This document shows positions 6,958 through 15,363 of a stretch of DNA of 24,148 nucleotides, in pieces. Positions within the stretch are counted from its first letter, which is position 1, and the number at the start of each line of letters is the position of its first letter. The position numbers were made by a program, and so were the translations under genes. This DNA comes from Ruminococcaceae bacterium UBA1741 (GTDB taxonomy: Bacteria; Bacillota; Clostridia; Oscillospirales; Acutalibacteraceae): NCBI GenBank assembly GCA_002315685.1, contig DCHX01000004.1:1-24148 (forward strand). Direction: 5' to 3'. Under the pieces are notes generated by a model, which ran no database searches, was not told the DNA's origin, and worked only from the letters and a program-made list of their open reading frames with translations.

Positions 6958-7698
6958 ATGTACAAAGATTTTGCCTTTACTTATGACAGCTTAACGGAAG
7001 ATGTTGATTACAAAAAGCGCACTGAATATATACTGTCGCTTTTTGAAAAGTATGACAGAAAGCCTACCCTTATGCTTGACCTTTGTTGCGGTACGGGAAG
7101 CTTTGCTATTGAGTTTTCAAAAAGAAATATACAAGTTATCGGTAATGATATTTCAGAGGATATGCTTTCGGTAGCAAGAGAAAAAACCCAAAAAGAAAAC
7201 CTTGATGTTTTGTATCTTTGCCAAACTGCCGAGGAGCTTGATTTGTACGGTACTGTTGACGGTGCGGTCTGCCTTATGGACAGTCTTAACCATATTACCG
7301 ATTATACCGCATTTTGCAAAGCACTTAGCAATGTTTCGCTTTTTCTTGAAAAGGACAGACTTTTTATTTTTGATGTTAATACTCTTTATAAGGCCGAAAA
7401 AATATTAGGCAACAACACCTTTGTATCTGAGGAAGAAAATATATATTTAGTATGGCAAAACAGCTTTGATAAGGACAGTAACACCAACGAAATTTTGCTT
7501 GATTTCTTTATTCAAAACGAGGACGGCACATACGAAAGAACAAGCGAAGACATAATAGAGAGAGCATATACAAATGAAGAAATAATGAATGCGCTTAAAA
7601 CGGCGGGGCTTAAAGCGGAGGCGGTTTTTGATGACTTGACCGAAAACAAACCGACTAAAACAAGTGAGCGGATATTTTATGTAGCAAGAAAAATATAA
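6958..7698 (+). CDS. Class I SAM-dependent methyltransferase, substrate unknown
   Basis: A 246-residue cytoplasmic methyltransferase. The SAM-binding motif I is LMLDLCCGTGSFAIEF (about residues 38-53), followed by an acidic strand end in VIGNDISEDML and then VDGAVCLMDSLNHI in the motif IV position. The C-terminal part is a mixed beta sheet with no added domain. The layout resembles the small-molecule methyltransferases common in Clostridia, but no substrate can be inferred. TAGGAG precedes the ATG. It sits between two hairpin terminators and is probably expressed by readthrough from thrS, since I found no clear promoter in the 10 nt between the first terminator and the start codon. Confidence 0.85.
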   Translation: MYKDFAFTYDSLTEDVDYKKRTEYILSLFEKYDRKPTLMLDLCCGTGSFAIEFSKRNIQVIGNDISEDMLSVAREKTQKENLDVLYLCQTAEELDLYGTVDGAVCLMDSLNHITDYTAFCKALSNVSLFLEKDRLFIFDVNTLYKAEKILGNNTFVSEEENIYLVWQNSFDKDSNTNEILLDFFIQNEDGTYERTSEDIIERAYTNEEIMNALKTAGLKAEAVFDDLTENKPTKTSERIFYVARKI

Positions 7699-7723
7699 GG
7701 GCGATTTTGCCCTTTTATTTTTT
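7697..7723 (+). terminator. Rho-independent terminator after the methyltransferase gene
   Basis: Stem AAGGGC / GCCCTT (7697-7702 and 7709-7714) with a GATTTT loop, followed by TTATTTTTT. The stem begins inside the TAA stop codon of the methyltransferase gene. It insulates the MerR promoter, which starts 3 nt later. Confidence 0.8.
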
Positions 7724-7725
7724 AC

Positions 7726-7756
7726 TTGACTGTTACCTTGCGTAATAGTTTATACT
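7726..7756 (+). promoter_or_regulatory. MerR-type promoter with 19-bp spacer and operator
   Basis: TTGACT (7726-7731), a spacer of 19 nt and TATACT (7751-7756). Normal sigma-A spacers are 17 nt; 19-20 nt is the hallmark of promoters activated by MerR proteins, which twist the DNA. The spacer contains the inverted repeat TTAC-CTTGC-GTAA, placed where a MerR dimer binds. It lies directly upstream of a MerR gene, which implies self-regulation. Confidence 0.75.
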
Positions 7757-7776
7757 CGTTTTTAAGGAGGTAATTT

Positions 7777-8505
7777 ATGAAAACGATAAGTCAGGTAAGC
7801 AGTATTACGGGGGTTAGTAAAAGGACTTTACAATATTATGATAAAATAGGACTTTTATCTCCTTGTGAATACACAAAATCGGGTTATAGGCTTTATGGCG
7901 AAAAAGAACTTAAAAAGCTTCAAATTATTATGCTTTTTAAGGAGCTTCAATTTCCGCTTAAAAGCATAAGGCTTATGATAAACAATGAAAGCTTTGATTT
8001 TGATAAAGCCCTCAATTCGCAAATAGAACTGCTTAAACTAAAAGAAGAAAGACTTAAAAAGATAATAAGTCTTGCCGAAAACTTAAAGGAAAAAGGAGTA
8101 AATATTATGGACTTTGGGGCATTTGATAACAAAAAAATAGAAGAATACAAGAAAAGAGCAAAGGCTTCCTTCGGAAATACAAAGGAGTATAAAGAATACG
8201 AGGAGAAGTCGAAGAACAGAGAAAAAGAAAGCGAAACCGATTTAAGCATAAAGCTTATGGGTATTTTCGCAAAAATCGGCAAAATAAAAAATGAAGATTA
8301 CAAGTCGGATAATGCAATTAAACTGATTGAAGAACTAAAAGGCTTTATAAACGATAATTACTATACCTGTTCAAACGATATGTTGCTGAGCTTGGGTCAA
8401 ATGTATTTAAGTGATGAATTTAAGCAAAACATCGACAAATCGGGCGGAGAGGGAACAGCCGAATTTACCAATAAGGCTATTAGGTTTTATTGCGGTAAAG
8501 AGTGA
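7777..8505 (+). CDS. MerR family regulator with TipAS-like ligand domain
   Basis: A 242-residue transcription regulator. Residues 1-70 form the MerR winged helix (TISQVSSITGVSKRTLQYYD, then GLLSP and GYRLY). Residues 80-108 are a charged dimerisation coiled coil. The C-terminal part, from about 118, resembles the TipAS antibiotic-recognition domain: SFGNTKEYKEYEE corresponds to the usual W-G-x-T-x-x-Y, and CSNDMLLSLGQMYLSDEFK followed by KAIRFYC matches its C-terminal helices. TipA-type proteins bind thiopeptides or other hydrophobic drugs and activate their own promoter. The ribosome site (AAGGAGG) and the 19-bp-spacer promoter support self-activation. No efflux or resistance gene follows, so the target beyond itself is unknown. 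Confidence 0.88.
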   Translation: MKTISQVSSITGVSKRTLQYYDKIGLLSPCEYTKSGYRLYGEKELKKLQIIMLFKELQFPLKSIRLMINNESFDFDKALNSQIELLKLKEERLKKIISLAENLKEKGVNIMDFGAFDNKKIEEYKKRAKASFGNTKEYKEYEEKSKNREKESETDLSIKLMGIFAKIGKIKNEDYKSDNAIKLIEELKGFINDNYYTCSNDMLLSLGQMYLSDEFKQNIDKSGGEGTAEFTNKAIRFYCGKE

Positions 8506-8516
8506 TAAAAAAGTCT

Positions 8517-8544
8517 TTGAAATTCTAAAAAACTGTGTTATAAT
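8517..8544 (+). promoter_or_regulatory. Sigma-A promoter of proBAC
   Basis: TTGAAA (8517-8522), a 16-nt spacer and TATAAT (8539-8544), with an extended -10 TG one base before it. It begins 11 nt after the MerR gene stop codon and 63 nt before the proB ATG. Confidence 0.75.
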
Positions 8545-8579
8545 CATTAGAACAATAAAAATAACGGGAGATTTATTTT

Positions 8580-9353
8580 ATGCGTATTGTTGTAAAGGTC
8601 GGCACAAGCACCTTAACCCACAAAACAGGACACCTTAATATTCGCAGAGTTGAAGAAATATGCAAGGTGTTAAGCGATATTAAAAATGCGGGTAACGAGG
8701 TAGTTTTTGTAAGCTCGGGTGCTATCGGAATGGGAATCGGAAAATTGGGTTTGTCCCGCCGTCCCGACGATATACCGACAAAACAGGCTTCTGCCGCTGT
8801 CGGTCAATGTGAGCTTATGTACACCTACGATAAGCTTTTTTCGGAGTATAATCACACGGTAGCACAGCTTCTTATTACAAATACCGACATTGAGAATGAT
8901 GACCGTCATAAGAATTTCAGCAATACTCTTAATAGACTTTTAGAACTAAATGCAATACCGGTAATAAACGAAAACGATACCGTTTCAACCGAAGAAATCG
9001 AAATCGGTGATAACGATACATTAGCCGCTATTGTGGCTACAAGTATAAGCGCCGATTTACTTGTGTTGCTTTCGGATATTGACGGACTTTATACCGCCGA
9101 CCCTCACAAAGATAAGAATGCAAGGCTTATTGAAACCGTAACCGAGATTAACGATAATATTGTTGCTGTTGCGGGAGGTAAAGGCTCGTCCTTGGGTACG
9201 GGCGGAATGGTAACAAAGCTTAACGCCGCAAAGCTTTGTTTGTCAAAAAATGTTGATATGATAATTGCAAACGGCAAAAACCCGAAAAAGCTTTACGATA
9301 TTATTGACGGCAAACCCGTCGGTACTAAATTTACGGTGAATAAAAATGACTGA
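8580..9353 (+). CDS. proB: Glutamate 5-kinase, short form without PUA domain
   Basis: First step of proline synthesis: phosphorylates glutamate to gamma-glutamyl phosphate with ATP. The 257 residues contain one amino acid kinase domain: RIVVKVGTSTLTH at the N-terminus, VSSGAIGMGIGKLG, PVINENDTVST for glutamate binding, and GTGGMVTKLNAA for the nucleotide. The C-terminal PUA domain of E. coli ProB (367 residues) is absent; short ProB proteins are known in other Firmicutes. The ATG at 8580 follows CGGGAG. The gene overlaps proA by 8 nt, so translation is coupled, which fits the need to hand the labile phosphate intermediate to ProA. Confidence 0.95.
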   Translation: MRIVVKVGTSTLTHKTGHLNIRRVEEICKVLSDIKNAGNEVVFVSSGAIGMGIGKLGLSRRPDDIPTKQASAAVGQCELMYTYDKLFSEYNHTVAQLLITNTDIENDDRHKNFSNTLNRLLELNAIPVINENDTVSTEEIEIGDNDTLAAIVATSISADLLVLLSDIDGLYTADPHKDKNARLIETVTEINDNIVAVAGGKGSSLGTGGMVTKLNAAKLCLSKNVDMIIANGKNPKKLYDIIDGKPVGTKFTVNKND

Positions 9354-10596
9354 AATGCTTAAAAATGCAAAGAAAGCAAAGGCGGATATTTCAAATCTAA
9401 CTACCGAAAAAAAGAATAGCTTGCTTATGGCTATGGCTGATGCTGTTATTGATAATTCAAAGAAAATTCTTGATGCAAATAAAATAGATATTGAAAATGC
9501 AAAGGGTATCATAAGCGATGTTATGATAGACCGCTTGCGCCTTGATAACGATAGAATTTCGGCTATGGCAAACGGTATTCGTGAGGTAGCAAAACTGCCT
9601 GACCCTGTCGGTAGGGTAATAGATAAATATGTAAGAGAAGACGGGCTTGAAATCAAAAAGGTTTCTGTGCCTATCGGTGTTGTGGCGATAATTTACGAAA
9701 GCCGTCCTAATGTTACTGCCGATGCGGCGGCGTTATCGCTTAAAAGCGGTAATGTTTGTGTGCTTCGTGGCGGAAAAGAGGCTTTTCATTCGGCTCTTGC
9801 TATTGTCGAGGCTTTGAAAATCGGGATTAAAAAATGCGGTGTGAACGAAAATGTTGTAAATCTTGTTACGGACACTACACGAGAAAGCGCAACCGCACTT
9901 ATGAAGGCAAACGGCTTTGTTGATTTGCTTATACCGAGAGGCGGTGCGGGGCTTATAAATGCCTGCGTTAAAAACGCTACTGTTCCGTGTATTCAGACGG
10001 GTACGGGCATTTGCCATATTTATGTCGAAAAGAGTGCGGACTTGGATATGGCTGTCAGCATTGTAAATAACGCAAAAACAAGTCGCCCGAGTGTGTGTAA
10101 TGCCGAAGAAGTGTTGCTTGTCGATAAGGAGATTGCAAATAAGTTTTTGCCGATGATAAAAGCAAAGCTGGTTGATGAAAGAAAAAACAACGGATGTGTG
10201 CCCGTAGAGTTAAGACTTGACGGCTTTTCGGCGGATATTATTGACGGAACAAGGGCTGACGACTCGGATTTTGATACCGAGTTTTTAGATTATATTCTTG
10301 CGGTTAAATGTGTCGAGGATGTTAAAGAGGCGGTAACACATATTTCGTTACATTCGACGGGACACAGCGAGGCTATTGTTACTAAAAACGAACAGGCAAA
10401 AGAATATTTTACTAAAAATATTGACAGTGCCGCAGTTTATGTTAATGCTTCTACCCGTTTTACCGACGGCGGAGAATTCGGTCTTGGCTGTGAGATGGGA
10501 ATTTCCACTCAAAAGCTTCACGCAAGAGGTCCTATGGGACTAAATGAGCTTAACACATATAAGTATGTCATTACGGGAAACGGCAATATAAGATAG
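9346..10596 (+). CDS. proA: Glutamate-5-semialdehyde dehydrogenase (gamma-glutamyl phosphate reductase)
   Basis: Second step of proline synthesis: NADPH-dependent reduction of gamma-glutamyl phosphate to glutamate semialdehyde, which cyclises spontaneously to pyrroline-5-carboxylate. At 416 residues it has the normal length. Motifs include KVSVPIGVVAIIYESRPNVT near residue 105, LRGGKEAFHSA, LIPRGGAGLI, and the catalytic cysteine Cys251 in the block SRPSVCNAEEVLL. The C-terminal RFTDGGEFGLGCEMGISTQK and HARGPMGLNEL are also characteristic. The ATG at 9346 lies within the end of proB, and proC follows after 9 nt. Confidence 0.97.
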   Translation: MTEMLKNAKKAKADISNLTTEKKNSLLMAMADAVIDNSKKILDANKIDIENAKGIISDVMIDRLRLDNDRISAMANGIREVAKLPDPVGRVIDKYVREDGLEIKKVSVPIGVVAIIYESRPNVTADAAALSLKSGNVCVLRGGKEAFHSALAIVEALKIGIKKCGVNENVVNLVTDTTRESATALMKANGFVDLLIPRGGAGLINACVKNATVPCIQTGTGICHIYVEKSADLDMAVSIVNNAKTSRPSVCNAEEVLLVDKEIANKFLPMIKAKLVDERKNNGCVPVELRLDGFSADIIDGTRADDSDFDTEFLDYILAVKCVEDVKEAVTHISLHSTGHSEAIVTKNEQAKEYFTKNIDSAAVYVNASTRFTDGGEFGLGCEMGISTQKLHARGPMGLNELNTYKYVITGNGNIR

Positions 10597-10605
10597 GGGT
10601 GCAGT

Positions 10606-11394
10606 ATGAAATACGGATTTATAGGTTGCGGAAATATGGGCGGTGCTTTGGCTACCGCTTTATCAAAATCAACAAAGGAGATTATGTTGTCCGATATTGA
10701 TACCGATAAAGCTCAAAAATTGGCAAATGAGCTTGGTGTAAAATGGGGAAACAACAAAACCGTAATATCTGAGTGCGACCGGGTTTTCTTCGGTGTAAAA
10801 CCGCAGGTAATAGGCGAAATGGTGTCTGAAATTAAGGATTTGTTGGCACAAAAAAAGACAACCGTTATTTCAATGGCTGCCGGTGTGGAAATTAAAAAGA
10901 TAGAAGAACATATCGGTGTTTCATTACCGATTATAAGAATTATGCCTAATACTCCCGTTACGGTAGGGAAAGGTGTTGTGCTTTACTGCGCAAATTCACT
11001 TGTAAGCGATAACGACTTAAATGATTTTGTTAATGATATGAAATATGCCGGAATACTTGATAAACTGGACGAAAAGTTAATGGATGCGGGTTGCTCACTT
11101 TCGGGTTGCGGTCCTGCGTTTATGTATATGTTTATTGAAGCACTTGCAGACGGCGCCGTTGCCTGCGGACTTCCGAGAGATAAGGCTATTAAATATTCCG
11201 CCGCTACTATGTTAGGCTCCGCTCAAATGGTGCTTGATACGGGAATTCACCCCGAAGAGCTTAAAGATAAGGTTTGCTCTCCTGCGGGTAGCACGATTGA
11301 GGGTGTAAAGGCTCTCGAAAATGCGGGACTTAGAAATGCCGGAATTGATGCGGTAGTTAAAGCATATAAGCGAAATAAAGAGTTAGGCAAATAA
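10606..11394 (+). CDS. proC: Pyrroline-5-carboxylate reductase
   Basis: Final step of proline synthesis: reduces pyrroline-5-carboxylate to proline with NAD(P)H. The 262-residue protein begins MKYGFIGCGNMGGALATAL, the Rossmann GxGxMG loop. It continues with FGVKPQ, RIMPNTPVTVGKG and, in the C-terminal dimerisation domain, SGCGPAFMYMFIEALADGAV and CSPAGSTIEG. The ribosome site is TAGGGG. With proB and proA it makes a full proline pathway from glutamate in a single operon, ended by a hairpin terminator. Confidence 0.97.
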   Translation: MKYGFIGCGNMGGALATALSKSTKEIMLSDIDTDKAQKLANELGVKWGNNKTVISECDRVFFGVKPQVIGEMVSEIKDLLAQKKTTVISMAAGVEIKKIEEHIGVSLPIIRIMPNTPVTVGKGVVLYCANSLVSDNDLNDFVNDMKYAGILDKLDEKLMDAGCSLSGCGPAFMYMFIEALADGAVACGLPRDKAIKYSAATMLGSAQMVLDTGIHPEELKDKVCSPAGSTIEGVKALENAGLRNAGIDAVVKAYKRNKELGK

Positions 11395-11405
11395 CCGATA
11401 TATAA

Positions 11406-11441
11406 GGGACTGTAAAATAAAAGTTTTACAGCCCCGTTTTT
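11406..11441 (+). terminator. Terminator of proBAC, possibly bidirectional
   Basis: Stem CTGTAAAA / TTTTACAG (11410-11417 and 11424-11431) with a TAAAAG loop, extended by GGG / CCC across one mismatch, followed by GTTTTTA. It lies between convergent genes. Read on the minus strand the stem is followed by TTATAT, so it may also end the sulfatase transcript, less efficiently. Confidence 0.85.
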
Positions 11442-11460
11442 ATACCTGATTCGGCATTGG

Positions 11461-13080
11461 TTATTTTGTTTTCATATAAAAATACTTTTCAATTTGAGAT
11501 GTAATATAATCCGATTCACCGACAGGAAGATTTTTTATTTTTTTGTTTTTTGTAGAATAATATGTCGAATAAGACTGAAATACGGTATTATATATACTTG
11601 TGTTTTCGCCAAACGAGAATAAACTTTCGCCCAAAAAACTGTTTTTCCCTGACAAATCAAGAAAGTCCAAAACCGTAGGTGCCATATCAAGTGAATTTCT
11701 GCCTAATGCATCATAAGTTTCGGGAGTTACGCCTTTATAATAAATCATAAGGGGTATTGTGTCTATAACGGTTGATTTTCTTCTGTAATAGGGATATGCG
11801 TTTGAGAAGTCGGTGTCTTGATAAGAACAATGGTCAGCGGTAAATATCAGTACGGTATTATCAAACAAATCGCTTTGCTCAAAAGCTTTGATAAATGTTC
11901 CGATTTGTATATCAAGGTCATAAAACCTATCAAGGAAATTGTTGGTTCCGTTTTTATACTGATTGTAAACGCCGTCTAATGATGTGTGAGTGCCGAAGGT
12001 GTATATCGAAAGAAAGAAAGGTTTACTGCCATTGCTTTTTGTTTTTGCGGTATTAAGCAATAATTTATAAGCGGATTTATCGCTTATAGAATCTGCCATT
12101 CCGTCAATTTTTGAAGTGTCGGTAACTATTTCGTCAAAATTAAAAGAATTAAGGTAATTTGAAAACTCTTTGTTTTTCGGCTCGGTATTTATCATTGTTG
12201 TAGAATAACCGTTTTGCTTAAAAATATCTTGGATAGAAGTAAAATTACTTTTGTCATAATTATTTTGTTGGTATCCCGAATACAACTGACCGCTTAAAGC
12301 CATATATGTAGCAAATGTGTGGTTATAATAGTTCGTAAAGCTTATTGACTTTTTCTCTAATGCTTTTAGGTTAGGGGTTATATTTCTGCTGTCTTCAATA
12401 ACATTTTCGGAAAGCCCTTCGGTTAAAATAAGAATAACATTAGGTTTATTCTTGATTTCATTCGGCTTTTCAATATAATTCTTTACTTCGTCCCTTAAAA
12501 ACTCGTTTTGAGTAATGCTCATAGCTTCAACGGACTTTTGCGTTTTATATATCGAAATTCGTTGACGGCATAAATCAAATGTATTATAAATCGGTGAAAA
12601 TGTTATTCTGTTTGTAAGAATTATAAAAACGTATAAAGCAATTACACAAACAATAATACCTATTTCGCCTAACGGTTTAATATTAAATCTTCGTATAGGC
12701 AAAAAAGAGAAAATAATTAAAAATACAATGGCTATACCGTAGTAAATAAACTTACCCCATAAGTCCTTTATTGAATCGGTATTATCCAACATAATTATCG
12801 TAGTAAACGAATTTCCGAAAAACAAAACGGCAAACTGTATATTTATCAAAAACAACACCAAAGAGTTAAAGATGTAAGCAATAAAATATTTAGTCCTGCC
12901 TAAAATATTTGTTATAATTGCTACCGCCAAAGCTTCGGCACACACCAATAAAAGATAAGAATGCGACATTCGGTTGATAAAAACAGCCAAAATAGGAAAA
13001 ACAAGCATAAATGCGTATTTAAGAAAAGTAAAAACATAAGTCGATTTTTTGTCCCTAACTCTTATTTTGTTTGATTTCAT
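11461..13080 (-). CDS. LtaS-like membrane sulfatase (lipoteichoic acid synthase family)
   Basis: A 539-residue membrane enzyme of the alkaline phosphatase/sulfatase superfamily. Five hydrophobic segments (about residues 17-36, 38-60, 65-88, 112-128, 138-156) precede an extracellular catalytic domain starting near 213. Candidate metal and catalytic residues are Glu221 (LILTEGLSE), the likely nucleophile Thr258 (NHTFATYMALSGQ), and Asp416-His417 (FTADHCSY). These fit the E-T-D-H order in LtaS, which transfers glycerol phosphate from phosphatidylglycerol onto lipoteichoic acid. The FATYMALSGQL block differs from canonical LtaS (QTGQGKTSDSE), so it may be a related phosphoglycerol transferase or a phosphoethanolamine-type enzyme. 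GGAG lies 9 nt before the ATG. It is monocistronic and convergent with proC. Confidence 0.8.
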   Translation of the reverse strand: MKSNKIRVRDKKSTYVFTFLKYAFMLVFPILAVFINRMSHSYLLLVCAEALAVAIITNILGRTKYFIAYIFNSLVLFLINIQFAVLFFGNSFTTIIMLDNTDSIKDLWGKFIYYGIAIVFLIIFSFLPIRRFNIKPLGEIGIIVCVIALYVFIILTNRITFSPIYNTFDLCRQRISIYKTQKSVEAMSITQNEFLRDEVKNYIEKPNEIKNKPNVILILTEGLSENVIEDSRNITPNLKALEKKSISFTNYYNHTFATYMALSGQLYSGYQQNNYDKSNFTSIQDIFKQNGYSTTMINTEPKNKEFSNYLNSFNFDEIVTDTSKIDGMADSISDKSAYKLLLNTAKTKSNGSKPFFLSIYTFGTHTSLDGVYNQYKNGTNNFLDRFYDLDIQIGTFIKAFEQSDLFDNTVLIFTADHCSYQDTDFSNAYPYYRRKSTVIDTIPLMIYYKGVTPETYDALGRNSLDMAPTVLDFLDLSGKNSFLGESLFSFGENTSIYNTVFQSYSTYYSTKNKKIKNLPVGESDYITSQIEKYFYMKTK

Positions 13081-13159
13081 AAATAAAATCTCCGATTATA
13101 TTGTTTGTTTTTTGTTTGTTAATACTACTTTATATATTACTGCAATATAGGGCATAAAC

Positions 13160-13178
13160 AATTAACACAATGTTAATT
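13160..13178. repeat. Perfect 8-bp inverted repeat in the leader of the membrane sulfatase
   Basis: AATTAACA-CAA-TGTTAATT, with 8-bp arms and a 3-nt centre. It lies between the minus-strand promoter (start near 13215) and the sulfatase ATG, about 80 nt before the start codon. It could be a repressor operator acting as a roadblock or a small RNA hairpin. The half-site orientation is opposite to the Rex site, so Rex is not suggested. Confidence 0.5.
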
Positions 13179-13221
13179 TACCGTTATTTTCCGAAAATTG
13201 CATACGAAATAAGATAATAAA

Positions 13222-13250
13222 ATCATATCACTTACAATATGTATTGTCAA
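13222..13250 (-). promoter_or_regulatory. Sigma-A promoter of the membrane sulfatase
   Basis: On the minus strand there is TTGACA (13250-13245), a 17-nt spacer and TATGAT (13227-13222), with an extended -10 TGA just before it. Transcription from about 13215 gives a 135-nt leader. It is divergent from the topoisomerase promoter at 13298-13327. Confidence 0.75.
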
Positions 13251-13297
13251 ATTATACCTTTTTTATTATAGAATAGGCATTTATTTTGTGATTTTAC

Positions 13298-13327
13298 TTG
13301 ACGAAAGCACAATATATGGTATATAAT
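13298..13327 (+). promoter_or_regulatory. Sigma-A promoter of the topoisomerase pair
   Basis: TTGACG (13298-13303), an 18-nt spacer and TATAAT (13322-13327). It is followed by AAAGGA (13348-13353) and the TTG start at 13364, so the leader is about 30 nt. Confidence 0.7.
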
Positions 13328-13363
13328 ATATACTGTATAAAAATGTGAAAGGAACGGATATTT

Positions 13364-15346
13364 TTGGCAAAAAAGACTATCGAATACGGTAACGACAGTA
13401 TTAAAAAACTTGACGGCCCTGACAGAGTTCGTAAACGCCCCGGTGTTATTTTCGGCTCTGACGGACTTGACGGCTGTGAACATTCCGTTTTTGAAATTAT
13501 TTCTAACTCAATAGATGAGGCTCGTGAGGGCTACGGCGATAAAATAAATGTAACGCTTTATTCCGACGGCTCGGTTGAAATTCACGATTTCGGCAGAGGC
13601 TGTCCGGTTGACTATAACGAAAAGGAAAAGTGCTATAACTGGGAGCTTGTTTTTTGTGAGCTTTATGCGGGCGGTAAATATAATACCAACGACGGCGACA
13701 ACTACGAATATTCGGTAGGTCTTAACGGCTTGGGACTTTGTGCAACCCAGTATTCCTCCGAATATATGGATGTTGAAATTAAGCGAGACGGATTTAAGTA
13801 TTCATTGCACTTTGAAAAAGGATTTAATATCGGCGGTCTTAAAAAGGAAGAATATTCCGGCAGAGATACGGGTACGAAAATCAAGTGGAAGCCCGACATT
13901 GATGTATTTACCGACGTAAATATACCGAAGGAATATTTTCTTGATGTACTTAAACGGCAAGCTATTGTTAATGACGGGCTTTTGTTCGTGTTCAGAGAGC
14001 AACAGGGCGCTAAATTTATTAACACCGAAATTTCCTACGAGAACGGTATATCGGATTATGTTGCCGATACCGTTAAGGAAGAAAAACTGACAAGTATTCA
14101 GGTATGGCATACCGAGAGAAAAGGCCGCGACCGTGAGGACAAGCCCGAATATAAGGTTAAAATCAATGCGGCACTTTGCTTTTCAAATCTTCATACCTTA
14201 AAAGAATATTATCACAATTCAAGTTGGCTTGAACACGGCGGTGCGCCCGAAAAGGCTGTTCGTAATGCCTTTGTGGCACAAATTGATGCCTACATTAAGC
14301 AATCGGGCAAGTACAAGTCGGGCGAAAGCAAGATAGTATTTTCCGATATTGAGGAATGTTTAGTTCTTGTTATTTCTTCTTTCTCGACCTTAACCTCCTA
14401 CGAAAACCAAACAAAGAAATCTATCACTAACAAGTTTATTTGCGATGCTATGATAGAATTTTTGCGTCATCAGCTTGAAATTTATTTTATTGAAAACAAA
14501 GCCGAAGCCGACAAAATTGCCGACCAGGTTTTAATCAATAAGCGTAGCCGTGAGCGAAGCGAAAAAGAAAGAATTAACATAAAGAAAACCTTGTCAACCG
14601 GCAATTCTATGGTTGACAGAGTTCAAAAGTTTGTTGATTGCAGAAGCAGAGATGTAAACGAGCGTGAGCTTTATATAGTTGAGGGTGATTCGGCTCTCGG
14701 CTCTTGTAAGTTAGCCCGTGATGCCGCTTTTCAGGCGATTATGCCCGTAAGAGGTAAAATTCTTAACTGCTTAAAGGCCGAATACGATAAAATATTTAAG
14801 AGCGATATTATTACCGATTTGTTAAAGGTGTTAGGCTGCGGTGTTGAGGTTAAATCAAAGGCAAATAAAAGTCTTTCTAACTTCGATTTGGCAAACCTCC
14901 GTTGGAACAAGATAATAATATGTACCGATGCGGATGTTGACGGTTTCCATATCAGAACTCTTATACTGACTATGATTTACAGACTTATGCCGACGCTTAT
15001 AAACGAGGGCAAGGTGTTTATTGCCGAAACTCCTCTTTACGAAATCGGCACAAAAAATATGACCTATTTTGCGTACGACGAAAACGAAAAAAAGGACATT
15101 TTAGAAAAAATCGGGGATGAAAAGTACAATCTTCAACGCTCAAAAGGACTCGGCGAAAACCAGCCCGATATGATGAGCCTTACTACTATGAATCCCGAAA
15201 CAAGACGACTTGTTAAAATTCTTCCCGAAGATGCCGAACGAACAAGCGATATGTTTGACCTTTTGTTAGGCGATAATTTGCAGGGAAGAAAAGATTATAT
15301 TTCCGAAAACGGCTATCTTTATATGGATGACGCCGATTTAAGTTGA
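13364..15346 (+). CDS. Type IIA topoisomerase subunit B, divergent ParE-like
   Basis: The 660-residue ATPase subunit of a type II topoisomerase. It starts at TTG; AAAGGA lies 10 nt upstream and no ATG fits. The GHKL ATPase part has SNSIDEA, HDFGRGCPVD and the lid VGLNGLG, where gyrase and ParE normally have G-x-H-G-x-G, so His is replaced by Asn. NQTK supplies the lysine that contacts ATP. The Toprim domain has Glu440 (VEGDSALGSCK; usual EGDSAGGSAK) and Asp522/524/526 in DADVDGFHIR (usual DGSHIR). The PLYE ending and the length fit ParE rather than enterobacterial GyrB. All catalytic acids are present, so it should be active, but the sequence drift marks it as a second topoisomerase rather than the main gyrase. 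The A subunit follows 17 nt downstream. Confidence 0.88.
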   Translation: MAKKTIEYGNDSIKKLDGPDRVRKRPGVIFGSDGLDGCEHSVFEIISNSIDEAREGYGDKINVTLYSDGSVEIHDFGRGCPVDYNEKEKCYNWELVFCELYAGGKYNTNDGDNYEYSVGLNGLGLCATQYSSEYMDVEIKRDGFKYSLHFEKGFNIGGLKKEEYSGRDTGTKIKWKPDIDVFTDVNIPKEYFLDVLKRQAIVNDGLLFVFREQQGAKFINTEISYENGISDYVADTVKEEKLTSIQVWHTERKGRDREDKPEYKVKINAALCFSNLHTLKEYYHNSSWLEHGGAPEKAVRNAFVAQIDAYIKQSGKYKSGESKIVFSDIEECLVLVISSFSTLTSYENQTKKSITNKFICDAMIEFLRHQLEIYFIENKAEADKIADQVLINKRSRERSEKERINIKKTLSTGNSMVDRVQKFVDCRSRDVNERELYIVEGDSALGSCKLARDAAFQAIMPVRGKILNCLKAEYDKIFKSDIITDLLKVLGCGVEVKSKANKSLSNFDLANLRWNKIIICTDADVDGFHIRTLILTMIYRLMPTLINEGKVFIAETPLYEIGTKNMTYFAYDENEKKDILEKIGDEKYNLQRSKGLGENQPDMMSLTTMNPETRRLVKILPEDAERTSDMFDLLLGDNLQGRKDYISENGYLYMDDADLS

Positions 15347-15363
15347 TTTAAGGAGAATTTTAG

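Noticed and set aside
13081..13222. Riboswitch in the sulfatase leader
   Set aside because: Apart from the 19-nt palindrome I see no conserved aptamer-like motif and no terminator or anti-terminator pair.
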